64,000 nt of DNA from Immersiella caudata (taxonomy: Eukaryota; Ascomycota; Sordariomycetes; Sordariales; Lasiosphaeriaceae). The stretch is taken from NCBI GenBank assembly GCA_030512335.1, contig JAULSU010000002.1, positions 2,852,001 through 2,916,000 of the forward strand, in the 5' to 3' direction. This document shows, piece after piece, positions 12,901 to 24,060 of this stretch. Both the position numbers and the translations under genes were made by a program. The notes under the pieces were generated by a model. It ran no database searches. It worked only from the letters and a program-made list of their open reading frames with translations, and had not been told where the DNA came from. Numbering within the stretch: the stretch's first letter is position 1; each line of letters opens with the position of its first letter.

Positions 12901-14780
12901 ATGCCATCTTGCCCAGCAATGGAAAAGTTGGAACCGCACAGCAAAGAGGCGGCAGACGCGATGCTGGTTGGCCAGGCCCAGTGGGGTCCTGCCGCACTTG
13001 GCTGTCCCGCGGTCCATTTTCGCCGGCCATCTTCATTGAGTGCAGCCATCTGACCGCGAGCTCTTCCGTAGGTCGCCGCTCATTCGCGACATCGAAGGCT
13101 GCGTCCAGTTCGGGCCAGTGATAAGGGAATGCAGCACTCCACTTTGTGGAAAACGCCCAGAAAGCAGGTGAAACAAAATCTTATTCCACAGGATGGGGGA
13201 AATCGCTAAGAGGGAAGACATGATCCACCTTTACTATAAATTTTGCGGCGAAGGAGGGGTCTAGGCCCCTTGTAATCGAAATGTTTGCAGGAGATCGATC
13301 ATGGACAGCCTTTCCGCTAAAAGACACTGTCCAACGCCACCCGCCTGCTGTGTGCATCTACACTACGTGGTGGGAAAATGAGCTTGACTTCCATCCTACT
13401 GCTCAACCAAAGTAGCCTATGTCTTCTTTAATTCTTAAAAGACCTTGCTTTTCGGGGTAGAGTACCTCTTTGCATTTTAACAAAGCCTTTACCTGTTGGT
13501 CACAGGGCTCCTGCCTGGGCTGTGGGTGGTCAAACTCATTTCTCCCTGGGTCCAAGACCAAAAATGGTGGGGTGCACCTTTCCACCGCACTATCTCCGCA
13601 ACGGGGAATGTGATCCGGACTTGTTCGGGCCTCACGGGCAGATTCTCGAATAAGTCTTTAGTGAGCGGAGAAAGATCTGGCTTCAGCTGGAAAGTTTGGG
13701 CTGCTCTCGGTGAAGCAGCAGATGTCATTATGAGGGCTAGACCCCGTGATTCGTCTCCGAAACCAGGGGCGCGCAAGGTTCTAGATCGGGATTTGTATGC
13801 CAGATCAAAGGCCCAGCCCGACATGCACCAAACCGAGTTTCTTTCCTAAATCCAATCGAGGTTGTAGGCATACACTAAACGTTCCGCGTTTAACGGAGCG
13901 GCCGGGCAATGTCGGTTGTCGTCTGACTGCTACGACTTCTGTCAGCGTAAATGCGGCGGTTCTCAAGCGTAACGCGTACTCACCCTTCTGGCGGTGAGGA
14001 AATTGTGTCGTTTTTTTTTATTGGAGAATCCATCGGTATGTGCTCAGCACGGTGCCTAGGCGACAACTCAACTTGCCATATCTCGAACCACCGCCATAAA
14101 TGCGCAGTGCTGGATGAGTGATGCTACTACCCAAGCCGTTCCGTCTGGCTGTGAGGGGAGTCCTTCGGCGTGTGAGCCTGGACACGGATGCTAGGCAGTG
14201 CTCCCAGGGGATTCCGTCCGTACCGCATCGTTCTGTTGAATATTTGGGAGGGAGGCTTTGACCCGATGCCCGGTTCAGGACGGGGTGTAAGCTCGATAGA
14301 TGCAAATGTGGGGCTTCTGTCAAAGGTCAGTGACTTGTACTGTACCTTGGCTTTTGGCTGTCACCCGGGCGTGCCCTGGCGCAACCTCGGACTTCGCGGT
14401 TCATCCCCCCCTGCACCCATCTGCAACACGCAGCAGGCACACCGTTGGCTGCACCCAGCGAGATACCGAGTACCAAATTATCCTTGGTCGGGCAAACCTG
14501 CCCGCGTCACAGCTACCCACGCAATCTACGGCCCAGCGCCCGCCCCTTCTGAATACATCTAATAAGGGACCCCAGCAATCCGTCCCACACCTTCCTTCCC
14601 TATATCTGGACAGACACTTCTCTCGACAAATCCACAACTTTCAATCTCGACATCAACAACCTTAACTTTCAAAGCGACAGAAATCCAGATGATCCATCAT
14701 CTGGGTCAACAACCACACAACACGCCTTCGGCACACAGTCACTATTAAAACGCCAACACGGCCCTCAATCTTCCCTCGCC
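9915..14780. other. intergenic stretch of 4.9 kb; no convincing gene
   Basis: It begins with the 3' UTR of the TeaR-like gene. Around 10600-10850 is a T-rich region. The last 200 bases (14580-14780) are C/A-rich and pyrimidine-rich, typical of a fungal leader before the ATG at 14781. Open frames inside are short and show no domain or splice support. Confidence 0.6.
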
Positions 14781-15077
14781 ATGTCTTCGTACCGACCACG
14801 ACCCAAAGCCCCCTATCTCAGCTCGCTCTCTTCTTCGTCATCATATTCAGCGTCTGATTCCGACCTCTCCAGCGGCTCATCTTCTCGATCGTCCGTCAGG
14901 CACAGCATGGATTCGTCGCAACGCCCACCCATCCAGGTTACCGTGATCCGGTGCCTGAGATGCGCACGAGCCGAGGAGCTTACATCGACCGATGACCCTA
15001 CTTCCCTGGGCATGGTCCAGATTGGAACCAACATCTATTATTGCAGGCGGTGCGCGAAAATGGTTGGCTACAAGTGA
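14781..15077 (+). CDS. small CxxC / zinc-ribbon-like protein, unknown role
   Basis: A 98-residue single-exon protein. Residues 1-50 are almost entirely Ser with Tyr/Asp (low complexity, probably disordered). Residues about 52-98 hold two knuckles, CLRC and CRRC, about 30 residues apart, followed by a basic tail ending KMVGYK. The arrangement can coordinate one zinc ion as a small ribbon. The C-terminal pattern, Ile-rich strand into CxxC and then YYCRRCAKMVGYK, resembles small conserved hypothetical proteins I recall from Sordariomycetes, which is why I keep it despite its size. The ATG sits in a good context (CGCCATGTC) after a pyrimidine-rich leader. No function is known to me. Confidence 0.7.
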   Translation: MSSYRPRPKAPYLSSLSSSSSYSASDSDLSSGSSSRSSVRHSMDSSQRPPIQVTVIRCLRCARAEELTSTDDPTSLGMVQIGTNIYYCRRCAKMVGYK

Positions 15078-18000
15078 ACCAGCCGTGTGTGAGACTCCTC
15101 GCAAAGGATGGAAATTCGAGAATCTAGCAACGCCATGGGTGGACCGGAAGATTGACGCACCACGCCTTACACACGCGATCCCACAATACTTCGGAGCGGT
15201 AGGCCCAGATGCGAGGCTCAACTGCACAGCCTGGCGGATTGGGTGTCAGCGATCCCGCGTACATTTGATCATCCGAGTGTCCCGGCACCTCCGGGAGCGG
15301 AGAAGCCGAAAGCCACCCCGGCCTTCCGCTCTATCTTCGGCACCCACCGACATATCCGCAACACGGCCTGTTCAGGCGACTCAGACGCGGGACAACCATG
15401 TGTCCAGCCAAGCGCACAGTTATTTCCGTCCTGGGACCTGGCGATCAGTGGGCACTAAGCAGTCCCCCACGAAGGTTAGGGGCGTAGTTACACCACCACG
15501 GCGTCAGCTGTCAAAGTCTACCCCACGCATTGCCATAGCGGACGTTTTCGCAAGCAAACCAACCCCATCCATGGCCTTGACCTGTGACTACGCCGTACAC
15601 GGAAAAACTCAGCGGAAAATCCCTACTGCTGACGATGACCACGAAAACTTGGGGTGCCGAACCCACGATTACAACTTGGGGCCATGAGTTTATCTCGCCA
15701 TGATGCATCCCACCTCTCCACGCCGATGGTCCAGACCGCCGACAGACCACTCAGACACCAAATCGCACCCCTTGGCCAAACCACGACGCGAAGGCCCCAG
15801 GAACCGCAGGTGGTGCGCCTTCCACCGTCTGTTCACCACTATGGCACCATCACCCCTTATTCATCACGCTGCAGCGACCCTTCTGACAGCGATTGCACCT
15901 GCCTAGCGACACTGCGCTTGATTGGTTGGCGGGGCTGGTCTCCACCAATGATAATCAAGGCGGGCTTGGCAGTACCATCACACCAGTCCGAGCCTCTGAC
16001 GTCGTTGTACTTCTGACGCAACCGGCTGATCGCTTGGTGGGGTAGCGGGATCGCTTCATATCACGGCGAAAAATTGTTGTCATTTCTGATTTTATTTTAT
16101 TTTGCTGGGCGTTGGCGGGTCTGACATGTTTCATCTTACCAGCCCGGTGGATTGATGATGGGTCTTTCATCTCTTTCATCTCACCATGTATGCCTTTCAA
16201 GCGAGGTGTTTGGTAAATGCAAACGGAGACTCATCTAGGCGATTGCTTCATACCTTTGGTGATGTTAGGCTAGGATTATTAGATCAGTCGTAGAGCTACT
16301 AAGCGCCGGACAGTTTCCCAATTGGCCCGGAACACATTATGATAACGAATAACGAGAATACGAGATTGATGATACGAGAGTCATTCCCGCTCGCGCAGAT
16401 TTTGAGCTCTTGATGTCCACTGCACAGCCTGGTAAGCATGCTGGCATGGTAGCAACAGATTACCTCGAATTAGCATCCACAACCTTCAAATGTGTAGCCA
16501 GGCTCCCAAGACACTGCCAACCTCAATCACAGCTTCTTCCCAGCTTCCAGGACAGCGGTATGCACCCGTGGCATGTGTGTGCCTGTCGTGCGCAGTCACC
16601 GTAGATGCCGAGGCTACGTGGGTAGTGCCGCCTTGGCCCTGACGAGCCCTGGCTGCGGGCGGATATGCGTTTCATCGGAAAATAAACAAGATATTGGTCT
16701 CTGTCAACACACTATCAAACGAAGCTATTCGCTGTTTGGTGCGCTGCAACGCCAAGCGCCACGCACCTCCTTCTTGGTGTAGCGTAATGCGGCATGCAGC
16801 TTTTCGTGTTCTGCAGGAGACGCACGTCAAGCCACATAGATCGAGAACCACTCGAATGTTGGATGCCTGGCGGAGAGTCGGTTTGGTCTGCTTGCTTGCG
16901 GAGGGAGCTTTCTGGGTTTTTGCTGGATGTGGACAATACGTAGCGACGAAGTGGGAAATGGCGGAGGTGTGGAGGTCTAGGCACCGGCGTTGGGGATTTG
17001 AAGGTGAGGCGGATTGCTCGAGGCTAAGCTTTCTGGAGAGACTGAGATGATACCTTGAGGGTAACTGCCAATCGAGGGTCTGCTATGGATGTGAGGCGAC
17101 ATCATTATTCGTGCGGTAGCGGTGATAGCGGGTAGGGGAGAACAAAGTAGGTGGGAGGCAGATCTGGTTCAGGGACCAGAGCTGGGATGGCGGAGGCGGG
17201 TAGCGAAGCAGGCATTATGAGGTAGGTGCGGGTCTGGGATTGATCGCGGCTCCGGGTCGCTGGAGTTGCGTCAGAATTAGCGAGTATCCCTCTTGCTCAG
17301 CAGTTTCAGCTGCGAGGTGAGGTTACCCAGTTGCCTACCTGGCAAGGTACGTTGGCGTTTTAGGACTGAAGATGCTGTAGCTGGAGAATTTTCCGTGCAC
17401 GGCATCCGCGGGAGGTCGAAAAAATGCCAAGGGCTTTGATGCCCCTCCCGAGAGCTACCATTCTTGACATAGACACCTACCTACCTTGCCTTGAGGTGCT
17501 ACCTGAAGCTACCTAGCGATGTAGTCTGCACAACGTTTCGAGGGAGCGACGGAAATCGGACTTGTCCAATTACATTGAACAGTGAAGAGACTGTTACCGT
17601 CGTTGGGTACCCGTCGCAAGTCTTTCTCCACTTCCGATATCGTCAACAATGACGTCTGGGATAACACAACGTCACGGCCCAACTCTAGTTTGACCAGAGA
17701 CCAGAAGGGGTCCAGGGCCCTGCCATTGGACCCTTCGCTGAGTCTGGTTCCCCCTGATCATCACCTAGAGGCCTTAGTCCCTGAAGTTTGGCGTCATCTG
17801 GTCAGTCGCCAGGACAGCCGCTCCATGGTGAGCTCCTATTGATGGGGGATGGAACTTAAGCGCGAACTCCACACTTCCAATGCAAGTTGCTCATGACCTC
17901 ACCTCGCAGAAGACAGGCCCGCCAGGCCTGCATTACCGTTTCGTGCCGCGCTATCGCTCAGATTCAACCGCGAAACCGACTTTGTGCTCCATCTCGCGCG

Positions 18001-19620
18001 CTACCAGCTGCTCCCGTTGTCGTAACGAGCACCTGCCGACATCATGGCTCCCACTTACCTCCCATTTTAGCCATGCACAGTTGCGCACCGCCCTTTACAC
18101 TCTGACCGTCTGTGCAGGCCGTCCCGGGACGAAGCGGTAGATACCTACCCATGAACGGCACCGCTTGTGGGCCGTTTTGTCCCTCAACAGAGCGAGACTT
18201 CGGTCCGAGACTCCGCTCCGTTTGCAGCCCTTCTTCGTTTTGCATGGGCCAACAATAAAAAAACCGTCTCGATTGCGATACAGGGGAGAGGAAAGAGCAG
18301 GACATCATGCCTCTCGATGCTTCCTGCGGCGCCGCCCCCGCCAATTGATCCTTCAACAGGATGGAACTGCGAGAAAGCAAACCCACAGCACAGCTCTGTT
18401 GGGAATAACCTCATATTCAGTCGGCTGTGAGGACGTGAAGATAACGAAACCCCACTCCGGTTCTCAATGGGGCGTAAACCCCGCCTTACCATTGGCTGCG
18501 GAAAGAATGCTCCGCCTCTGCCCTGCCATCTGCGCCCCAACACTGTTTGAACTCCCGCTGAAGGCTCATATCCACGACACCTAGCGGAGGCACGGACGAT
18601 ACTGACGTGGCTCCCCCGTTCTCCCCCAGCTTTCCCAGCCGCCGTTAGCCAAGCCATCCCCTTCTAGGTCGTCGCCTTCTGCCCCCATCTCATTGGAAGT
18701 CTGTCGCGTCAAAAGCGCGCCAAAAACTGGTTTCCCTTGCAGCAAGAGACAGTGACGTGCTTCCCTCTCCCCGCCCAAGTCGCCCTTTTTGGTTCTAGAG
18801 CGGGAACGCAAGCCGCACAACCTAACTTAATCCTCATTGACACCCAAGCCTAGCCCAGTGAACAGAAAAACCTCTCTTGCAGAGAGGGAGGGGGTGTGTG
18901 TGAGAACAACAAGCAGAGTGAGAAGGGGTGTGTAAAATTTCCTCATTCATCCAAAAACCCCTCGTTTCGACATGGACTATCTCATTAACTGCATAACATG
19001 TACCGTGACTTTCATGGTTCCATCCCAAGGGCAGAAAACGAAGAAAAGCATGCGCTGCCCAACTCCAGCCCAGAGAAAACGGTTGCCTACCCAGACACGA
19101 CACACACAGACACAGCCAGACACACCACCCCTTTACCTACGCAGCGCAGTGCTCCCTCCCGGAGAGGATGCCGTGCGTACTGAATGGCTTGCCTCTTCCA
19201 GCTTGGTTTGATCGCAGGGGATTCACCCTATCATCCCCTTCCCGTTCGTGACCATATCCTACCATGTCCCATGTCTCAGCCTCTGCGGTGCCGTACTCTA
19301 CTACACGCATCAACCAACGGCAATCCTATTGTCTTTGTGAAAGAGTGTGAGCAGGAGGGAGCTCACATCAGACCGAGATCGCAGGTGCACCAGCGTACCA
19401 CGAAAGAGGGTCCAGCTGATGCGTCCCGAACCCCTAAAGAGGTAAAACACGCGGCAAAAAATTGAGAGTGTTTTCGTAATACCACGTAGCACAGCTTACC
19501 ACTCACTGCACCGTACCCCTTTCAAAATAGAAAGACAGGAAACAACCTCCTCAAAAACATAACGGCACAGCGGCGGGAAAATGTGAGCGAAATGGCGGAT
19601 AAGGAGGGCCCTGTTGATCA
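15078..19620. other. intergenic stretch of 4.5 kb; no convincing gene
   Basis: It runs from the 3' end of the CxxC gene to the 3' end of pri2. A 231-codon frame overlapping the CxxC gene and running to 15687 is compositionally random and is rejected. Several short runs of the TACCTACCTTG / CTACCTAG type occur at about 17330-17515; similar AGGTA/TACCT words recur at about 3478-3497 and 29330-29700, so they look like a dispersed intergenic motif. I see no RNA gene. Confidence 0.55.
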
Positions 19621-21442
19621 TCATCCCTCCATCTTGACGTCGCCTCCACCGCCAGGTTGCGCCTTTCCCATGTTTTTGAGCAGGTAGCTCCGCTTAAAGT
19701 ACTCGTTTGGATGAACGATGGTCTCAAGCTGCGAGGCCGTCATGATCCGCTCATCCTTGGCTTGCTTGAGCTCTTTTGCGTGCAGGTGCTCGAATACCCT
19801 ACAGTTTGGTAACACCCAGTCATGTCAGCCGCGATGCCATTCCACAAAAACGTCCAAGAGTCCATGATCCATCCATGTGTCTGAGTCTGAAATGCTGCGT
19901 GCACCCTCCCCGGTTCCTGCCGGACGAAGCAAGCCGACGGGGATACGGCTGACGACGCCAGGCTGAAACAGAGAGGGCCGGCGCACAGCCGAGGGTCTAG
20001 ACCCTGAGGGACCAAGTCGCCCCCCGAGACAGGAGGCGAACCAGACGCTAGGAGCAGAGGGCAGAGACAAAAAGAATTGGAAATAGGGAAGGTGAGACGA
20101 CATACCTGTTACACGCCAGGTGGAATTTCTGTTTCTCCTTGTCCTCGCCGACACCGCGCAACACGGCCGGGTCGGTGACGCCGGACGCCTGCAGCTGGAC
20201 TGCGAGGTTCTCCATGTTCATGTGGCGGTAAGGGCACCCGTGGGCTTCACCGGGCCCTGGAGCGTGCTCGGTGAGGATCTTTTGGCAGCTGTAGGGGGTA
20301 TAGCCGCCACCGCGCCGGTTAGAGTCACCACCCACGTCGCCGTATGAGTGGCGGAAGTTGTAGCGGTATTCTTTGTTGAAGGTGTCGTCGGTCATCTTGT
20401 TGAAGCTCTGGCGCCAGAAGGTGAGAGATTCGTCGAGACTGAGGCCAATACCCTTGAGGAAGAGCGTGTACTGCAGGCGGCCAAAGTGTTTGAGTTTGGA
20501 GTCGCGGCGCAGGGTGCGGTGCAGGACCGTCATGCACATGGGGAAATGCTGCGACAGGTTGTCGATATTGCGAGCTGTAATCTCAGCGCCGTCAATGGCG
20601 CTGTTGCCGCCGCTGTAGCCAGCATCGGGGGCAACAAAGTTCTTGGAGAGGTGGTCCAGGATGGGGGTAAGCCGGTCGTCCTCGTCGAGCCGGGGGAGGG
20701 CACGCGCGGTGAGCTCCAGCGACTTCTCCAACCTGGCGGTAAACTCTGTGACAACCAGGCTTTGTAGCTCCTTTGCTGGGACGTATGCCTTTCCTGCCCG
20801 GAGGAAGACCTTCCTCTGCTCAACCAAGTCGGGAACGCGTGTCCAGTCTACCCGGTAGAACTGCTCCTCGTCTATAGACTGATATGCTTTCTTCCCGTAA
20901 CTGGATATGACGGTCGCTATCAGCTCCGTGGCAAACTTGCGTTTCTCCTCGTCCGGGACTGGCTCCCAATCCAGGTTCAGACTCTCCACAAAAGCCTGGC
21001 GCTCGCGTGTGTCGTCGGCATTGAACCGTAACCGAAAGAGCATCGTCTCAACGCGGGCGAAGCGCTGGCGCAATTCCTTGGTGGATGAAAAGGCTAGCCT
21101 CAGTATGAAGTGGCTGTAGTGGTCTTTTTGGCGCTGGGCGGAGAGCTGGGTGGACGAGGAGCTGTTGCTGTCGAGGGGAAGATACTTTTCGAGGAGCGGC
21201 CTCATGTGCGCCGCCGCCTCAACAGGAGATTTATTTCGGAAGGAGCATGCTTCGATCTCAGCGAGCACTCGGAGACGGTCGATTGCCCATTGCTCGAACT
21301 GCTCGAGTGTGATGTCGGCGGTTGGTGGGGTCGCGTAGAAGTTCAAGCGGTGAGGGTACTGTGTTTCCTTGTATGCTGGGTCGGCATACTGCTTCTTTCG
21401 ATGGTCCACCACATTTCTCCTCTTGTTGTCGATGCGATTCAT
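19621..21442 (-). CDS. pri2: DNA primase large subunit (Pri2/p58)
   Basis: Exons on the minus strand are 21442-20106 and 19798-19621, with a 307-nt intron (GTATGT...CTGTAG), giving 504 residues, close to the usual size for Pri2. With Pri1 and the Pol alpha complex this nuclear protein makes the RNA primer for replication. The four cysteines that hold the 4Fe-4S cluster of the C-terminal domain are all present: C303 (HFPMCMTV), C386 (TPYSCQKIL), C403 (HGCPYRH) and C444 (LACNRVFE). The last lies only two residues before the splice point, and splicing restores the family pattern CNRVFE. The N-terminal half (about 25-260) matches the helical p58N region. Two ACGCGT boxes lie about 100-115 bp upstream. 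The gene is divergent from the 459-residue gene at 22111. Confidence 0.95.
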
Positions 21443-22110
21443 TGTGGTAGCGTGCCGCCTCTTCCCAAGAGACCGAGAATTGAGGATGTTGGGGATGTCT
21501 TGAAGCGTAATTGAGGACCTGGCCGCGACCCTCCCACAGGAGACGCGTTTTCACGCGTCGCCCATTAAACAGGGGTCTTCAAGGGGCCCCACCCGGCAGC
21601 GGAACCACCAGTCGGAAGACATGTTCTCACGTGACTTGAATCTGGGGAGCTTGCCAATGTTGATGCTCCAGGCACTGTGGGGGGAGGGGCCGCCCAACAG
21701 CCTGCTGAATTGCCATCACAATGGACATGCGCCCGAGCGCTGCCAAAGTCTGCACAGTGTGTGTAGGTAAGCCTTATTGCTCGACATCAGCCTGAGACAA
21801 ACTTCGACCATTCCTGAGCCGCCGATTGTGTCTTTCGCCTCCCTTGAGAGCCTTGCGATTTTAGACTTCACCATTGCGCCTCCCCCCTTACTATTCTTCC
21901 GAGCCCTCTCATTCGACGACGTTGCCTTGCCAGTTTCCATCATCCAAGTTCCCTGATGCGCCGCCGCCCACTACGACCGTTTGCACGCGCAACCGCAACC
22001 TCGGCTGGCGATTGTCGCATTCATCGCTACGTATCGGACGACGCAACGAGGAGGGGAGGAACGCGTGCGATCACGGGCTCAACTGCCTCGCGCCAATTGA
22101 TGTCAGCGCC
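21443..22110. other. divergent promoter region, pri2 / gene at 22111
   Basis: 668 bp between two divergent start codons. It contains the ACGCGT pair and a frame open upstream of 22111 that is read as leader, because its composition differs from the downstream protein. Nothing else is recognised. Confidence 0.6.
21543..21558. promoter_or_regulatory. paired MluI cell-cycle boxes (ACGCGT)
   Basis: ACGCGT at 21543-21548 and again at 21553-21558, centres exactly 10 bp apart and about 100 bp upstream of the pri2 start codon. In yeasts ACGCGT is the binding site of the Mbp1/Swi6-type G1/S factor that drives DNA-synthesis genes, including primase subunits. The box occurs elsewhere in the window singly, so pairing and location carry the weight. 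Confidence 0.6.
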
Positions 22111-23490
22111 ATGGCCCTGATCCAGGATCCGCGCCTGCGCCAGCGCTGGAATCAGATATCGCAAAACGCCGAGACGGTGACAGAGAATGCCGCTGCTGGC
22201 ATATGGACCTTTTCGCATCGGTACATCAACCCTTGCTTAGGGGTGCTGGGGGATGCATTTGACAGCTGCACGGGCGTGTGCATTGGGGACCGAGAGGAAC
22301 GAGCCCGACGTGCACGCGAGCGGGACCGAGGAGCCCGGAGGACGAGAGCAGAGTATTCGTTTGACTTTTACGACGACTGGGAGGAGGCCGATGACGAGGG
22401 CGCAGGCGGGTCCGGGAGCGGTATTCTAGGCAGCTGGGGCGGCGGTCGCGGCGAAGATTGGGACCGACTATTAGCTGGCACTGGCAGTGGGCGAAGCAAA
22501 CATGCGGCGGCGGCCGGGGATGTAGTGGACCAGCCCAGAAGAAAACGCGGCATGAGTTATGGCACACGCGGTCCACGCAGGAAAGCTTCGGGCCACGAAG
22601 ACCCCAACGTTATTCCCAGGACGGCGCCGTTAGGATTTCTTGGAAAGCTACCTTTCAAAATCGGCGGCACATTACGGTACAAGCCTTCAGCGGCAAACCT
22701 GCAGGACCACCCCGGTGTCCCCGTTCACGAACATGGAGGAGAGCACGAGCCGCTGCTCGGGACAAGTGACGAAGAAGGAGACGAGGCCCCCAGACGATCA
22801 CCCCAGTCTCGGCCACGGAGCAATACCGCGGAGTCAGGAGACACTTCGAGTTCATATCGATCCAGAGGTGACCTATTTCCCAGCGATGGCGAGGGCGATG
22901 ATGACGCTGTCCCATTGGACGATGAGTTTGCAATGGCATTAGACCGGGTTGATGACCGAGGGAGTACCAAGACACGGAGCAGCAAGGGCAAGTACCCGGC
23001 CACTAGATCAGGAATGTCACGAACGGTTTCGAGGACAACCATAGATTCCACACATTCGCGGGATTCGACCAGGGGGCCGAACGGAAGCACTACGCCATCG
23101 CCGTTCCCCTCATACGAAGACCCATTGCCTCCATCATTAGAAGACCTGCATAGAGAGGAGGAGCAGGCTGAAAGGGAAGAGCTCGAAGAGATTGAGCGAA
23201 GGCGGCGGGCCGCGAGTCGATTGGCATTGCAGCGGGGGCTGAGCAGAGACGACGCTGATAACGGACCAGAAGTCGGGTTTGATATCAAAGCTCCAATCAC
23301 TGAAGCGGAAGTGCTTCAGGTCCGGAGGGAACAGCCGACGACACCCATTGTCCAAGAGGACGAGGGCTACCACGAAGAACCAGAGATTGTTGCGGAAGTC
23401 GAAGCGGTCGAGGAGGCAAAACCGCCTCCAGTATCAGTAATGAAGGTCCAGAGCGAGTTCATTCCTGCCAGGTTACCACACTTCGGGTAG
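22111..23490 (+). CDS. conserved fungal protein of unknown function
   Basis: A single-exon frame of 459 residues from the ATG at 22111 (MALIQDPRLRQRWNQISQ). The frame stays open further upstream, but the upstream residues look like translated leader and the Kozak context at 22111 (AGCGCCATGGCC) is good. Residues 1-60 form a compact, partly hydrophobic segment (IWTFSHRYINPCLGVLGDAF) with two Cys and could be the conserved module. The remainder is acidic, Ser/Gly/Arg-rich and mostly disordered. It includes an aromatic-acidic FDFYDDW patch near residue 100 and a Glu/Arg-rich helical segment (about 350-395) that could form a coiled coil. No catalytic motif, signal peptide or clear membrane span is visible, and I do not assign a function. 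Confidence 0.75.
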   Translation: MALIQDPRLRQRWNQISQNAETVTENAAAGIWTFSHRYINPCLGVLGDAFDSCTGVCIGDREERARRARERDRGARRTRAEYSFDFYDDWEEADDEGAGGSGSGILGSWGGGRGEDWDRLLAGTGSGRSKHAAAAGDVVDQPRRKRGMSYGTRGPRRKASGHEDPNVIPRTAPLGFLGKLPFKIGGTLRYKPSAANLQDHPGVPVHEHGGEHEPLLGTSDEEGDEAPRRSPQSRPRSNTAESGDTSSSYRSRGDLFPSDGEGDDDAVPLDDEFAMALDRVDDRGSTKTRSSKGKYPATRSGMSRTVSRTTIDSTHSRDSTRGPNGSTTPSPFPSYEDPLPPSLEDLHREEEQAEREELEEIERRRRAASRLALQRGLSRDDADNGPEVGFDIKAPITEAEVLQVRREQPTTPIVQEDEGYHEEPEIVAEVEAVEEAKPPPVSVMKVQSEFIPARLPHFG

Positions 23491-24060
23491 TCATGATACA
23501 CTGGAAGAAAACAATCTGGCCAAATGATCCAGCAACGAAGTCCTCATGTCGATGAGCAAGACGTTATGATTAGATGTGTATGATATCAATGCAGGCCTTT
23601 CCGGCGCTCTGGTTACCTCTAGCTATTTCAATGGCAAAGAGCGATCCATTGCAGATCAAATACCAGGCAAACGGTCGGCACAACACGACGACAGGGGGGC
23701 ATGTGCCTCGGCTCGGTGGGCTGCCCTTGTCCTTCCCCGCATCTCCGCCTCCCCCCAGTTCCCCAGATTTCCCCACACAGGGACGAACTTAGTGCGCGAT
23801 GGGCCATCAATGGCCTCTCGCTTTCGTCTTTCCAGGGGTCGACAAGCGAACGAGCATGTAAACCTGACGGTTACGTCGATCCGAGCTGAATGATAAAGGC
23901 ACCATCCCCTCGGATTTATTGTCTATTTTTTCTGGTTTCCACTCTACACCTCACCACCCAACCTACCCTTCCTCAAGGTACCCAATCACTGTTGTCACTG
24001 AACAACAGCATCTCAATCAGATTCCCATCTCTCACACTCCACATTCCCCCAGTCTTCAAA
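23491..24060. other. intergenic, leader of nitronate monooxygenase
   Basis: 570 bp. The final 130 bp are strongly C/T/A-rich and end CTTCAAAATG, a typical fungal leader and start context. No other signal is seen. Confidence 0.5.

Noticed and set aside
14992..15687. 231-codon frame overlapping the CxxC gene
   Set aside because: It overlaps the better-supported small protein in another frame and looks random (runs of Arg/Pro/Thr).
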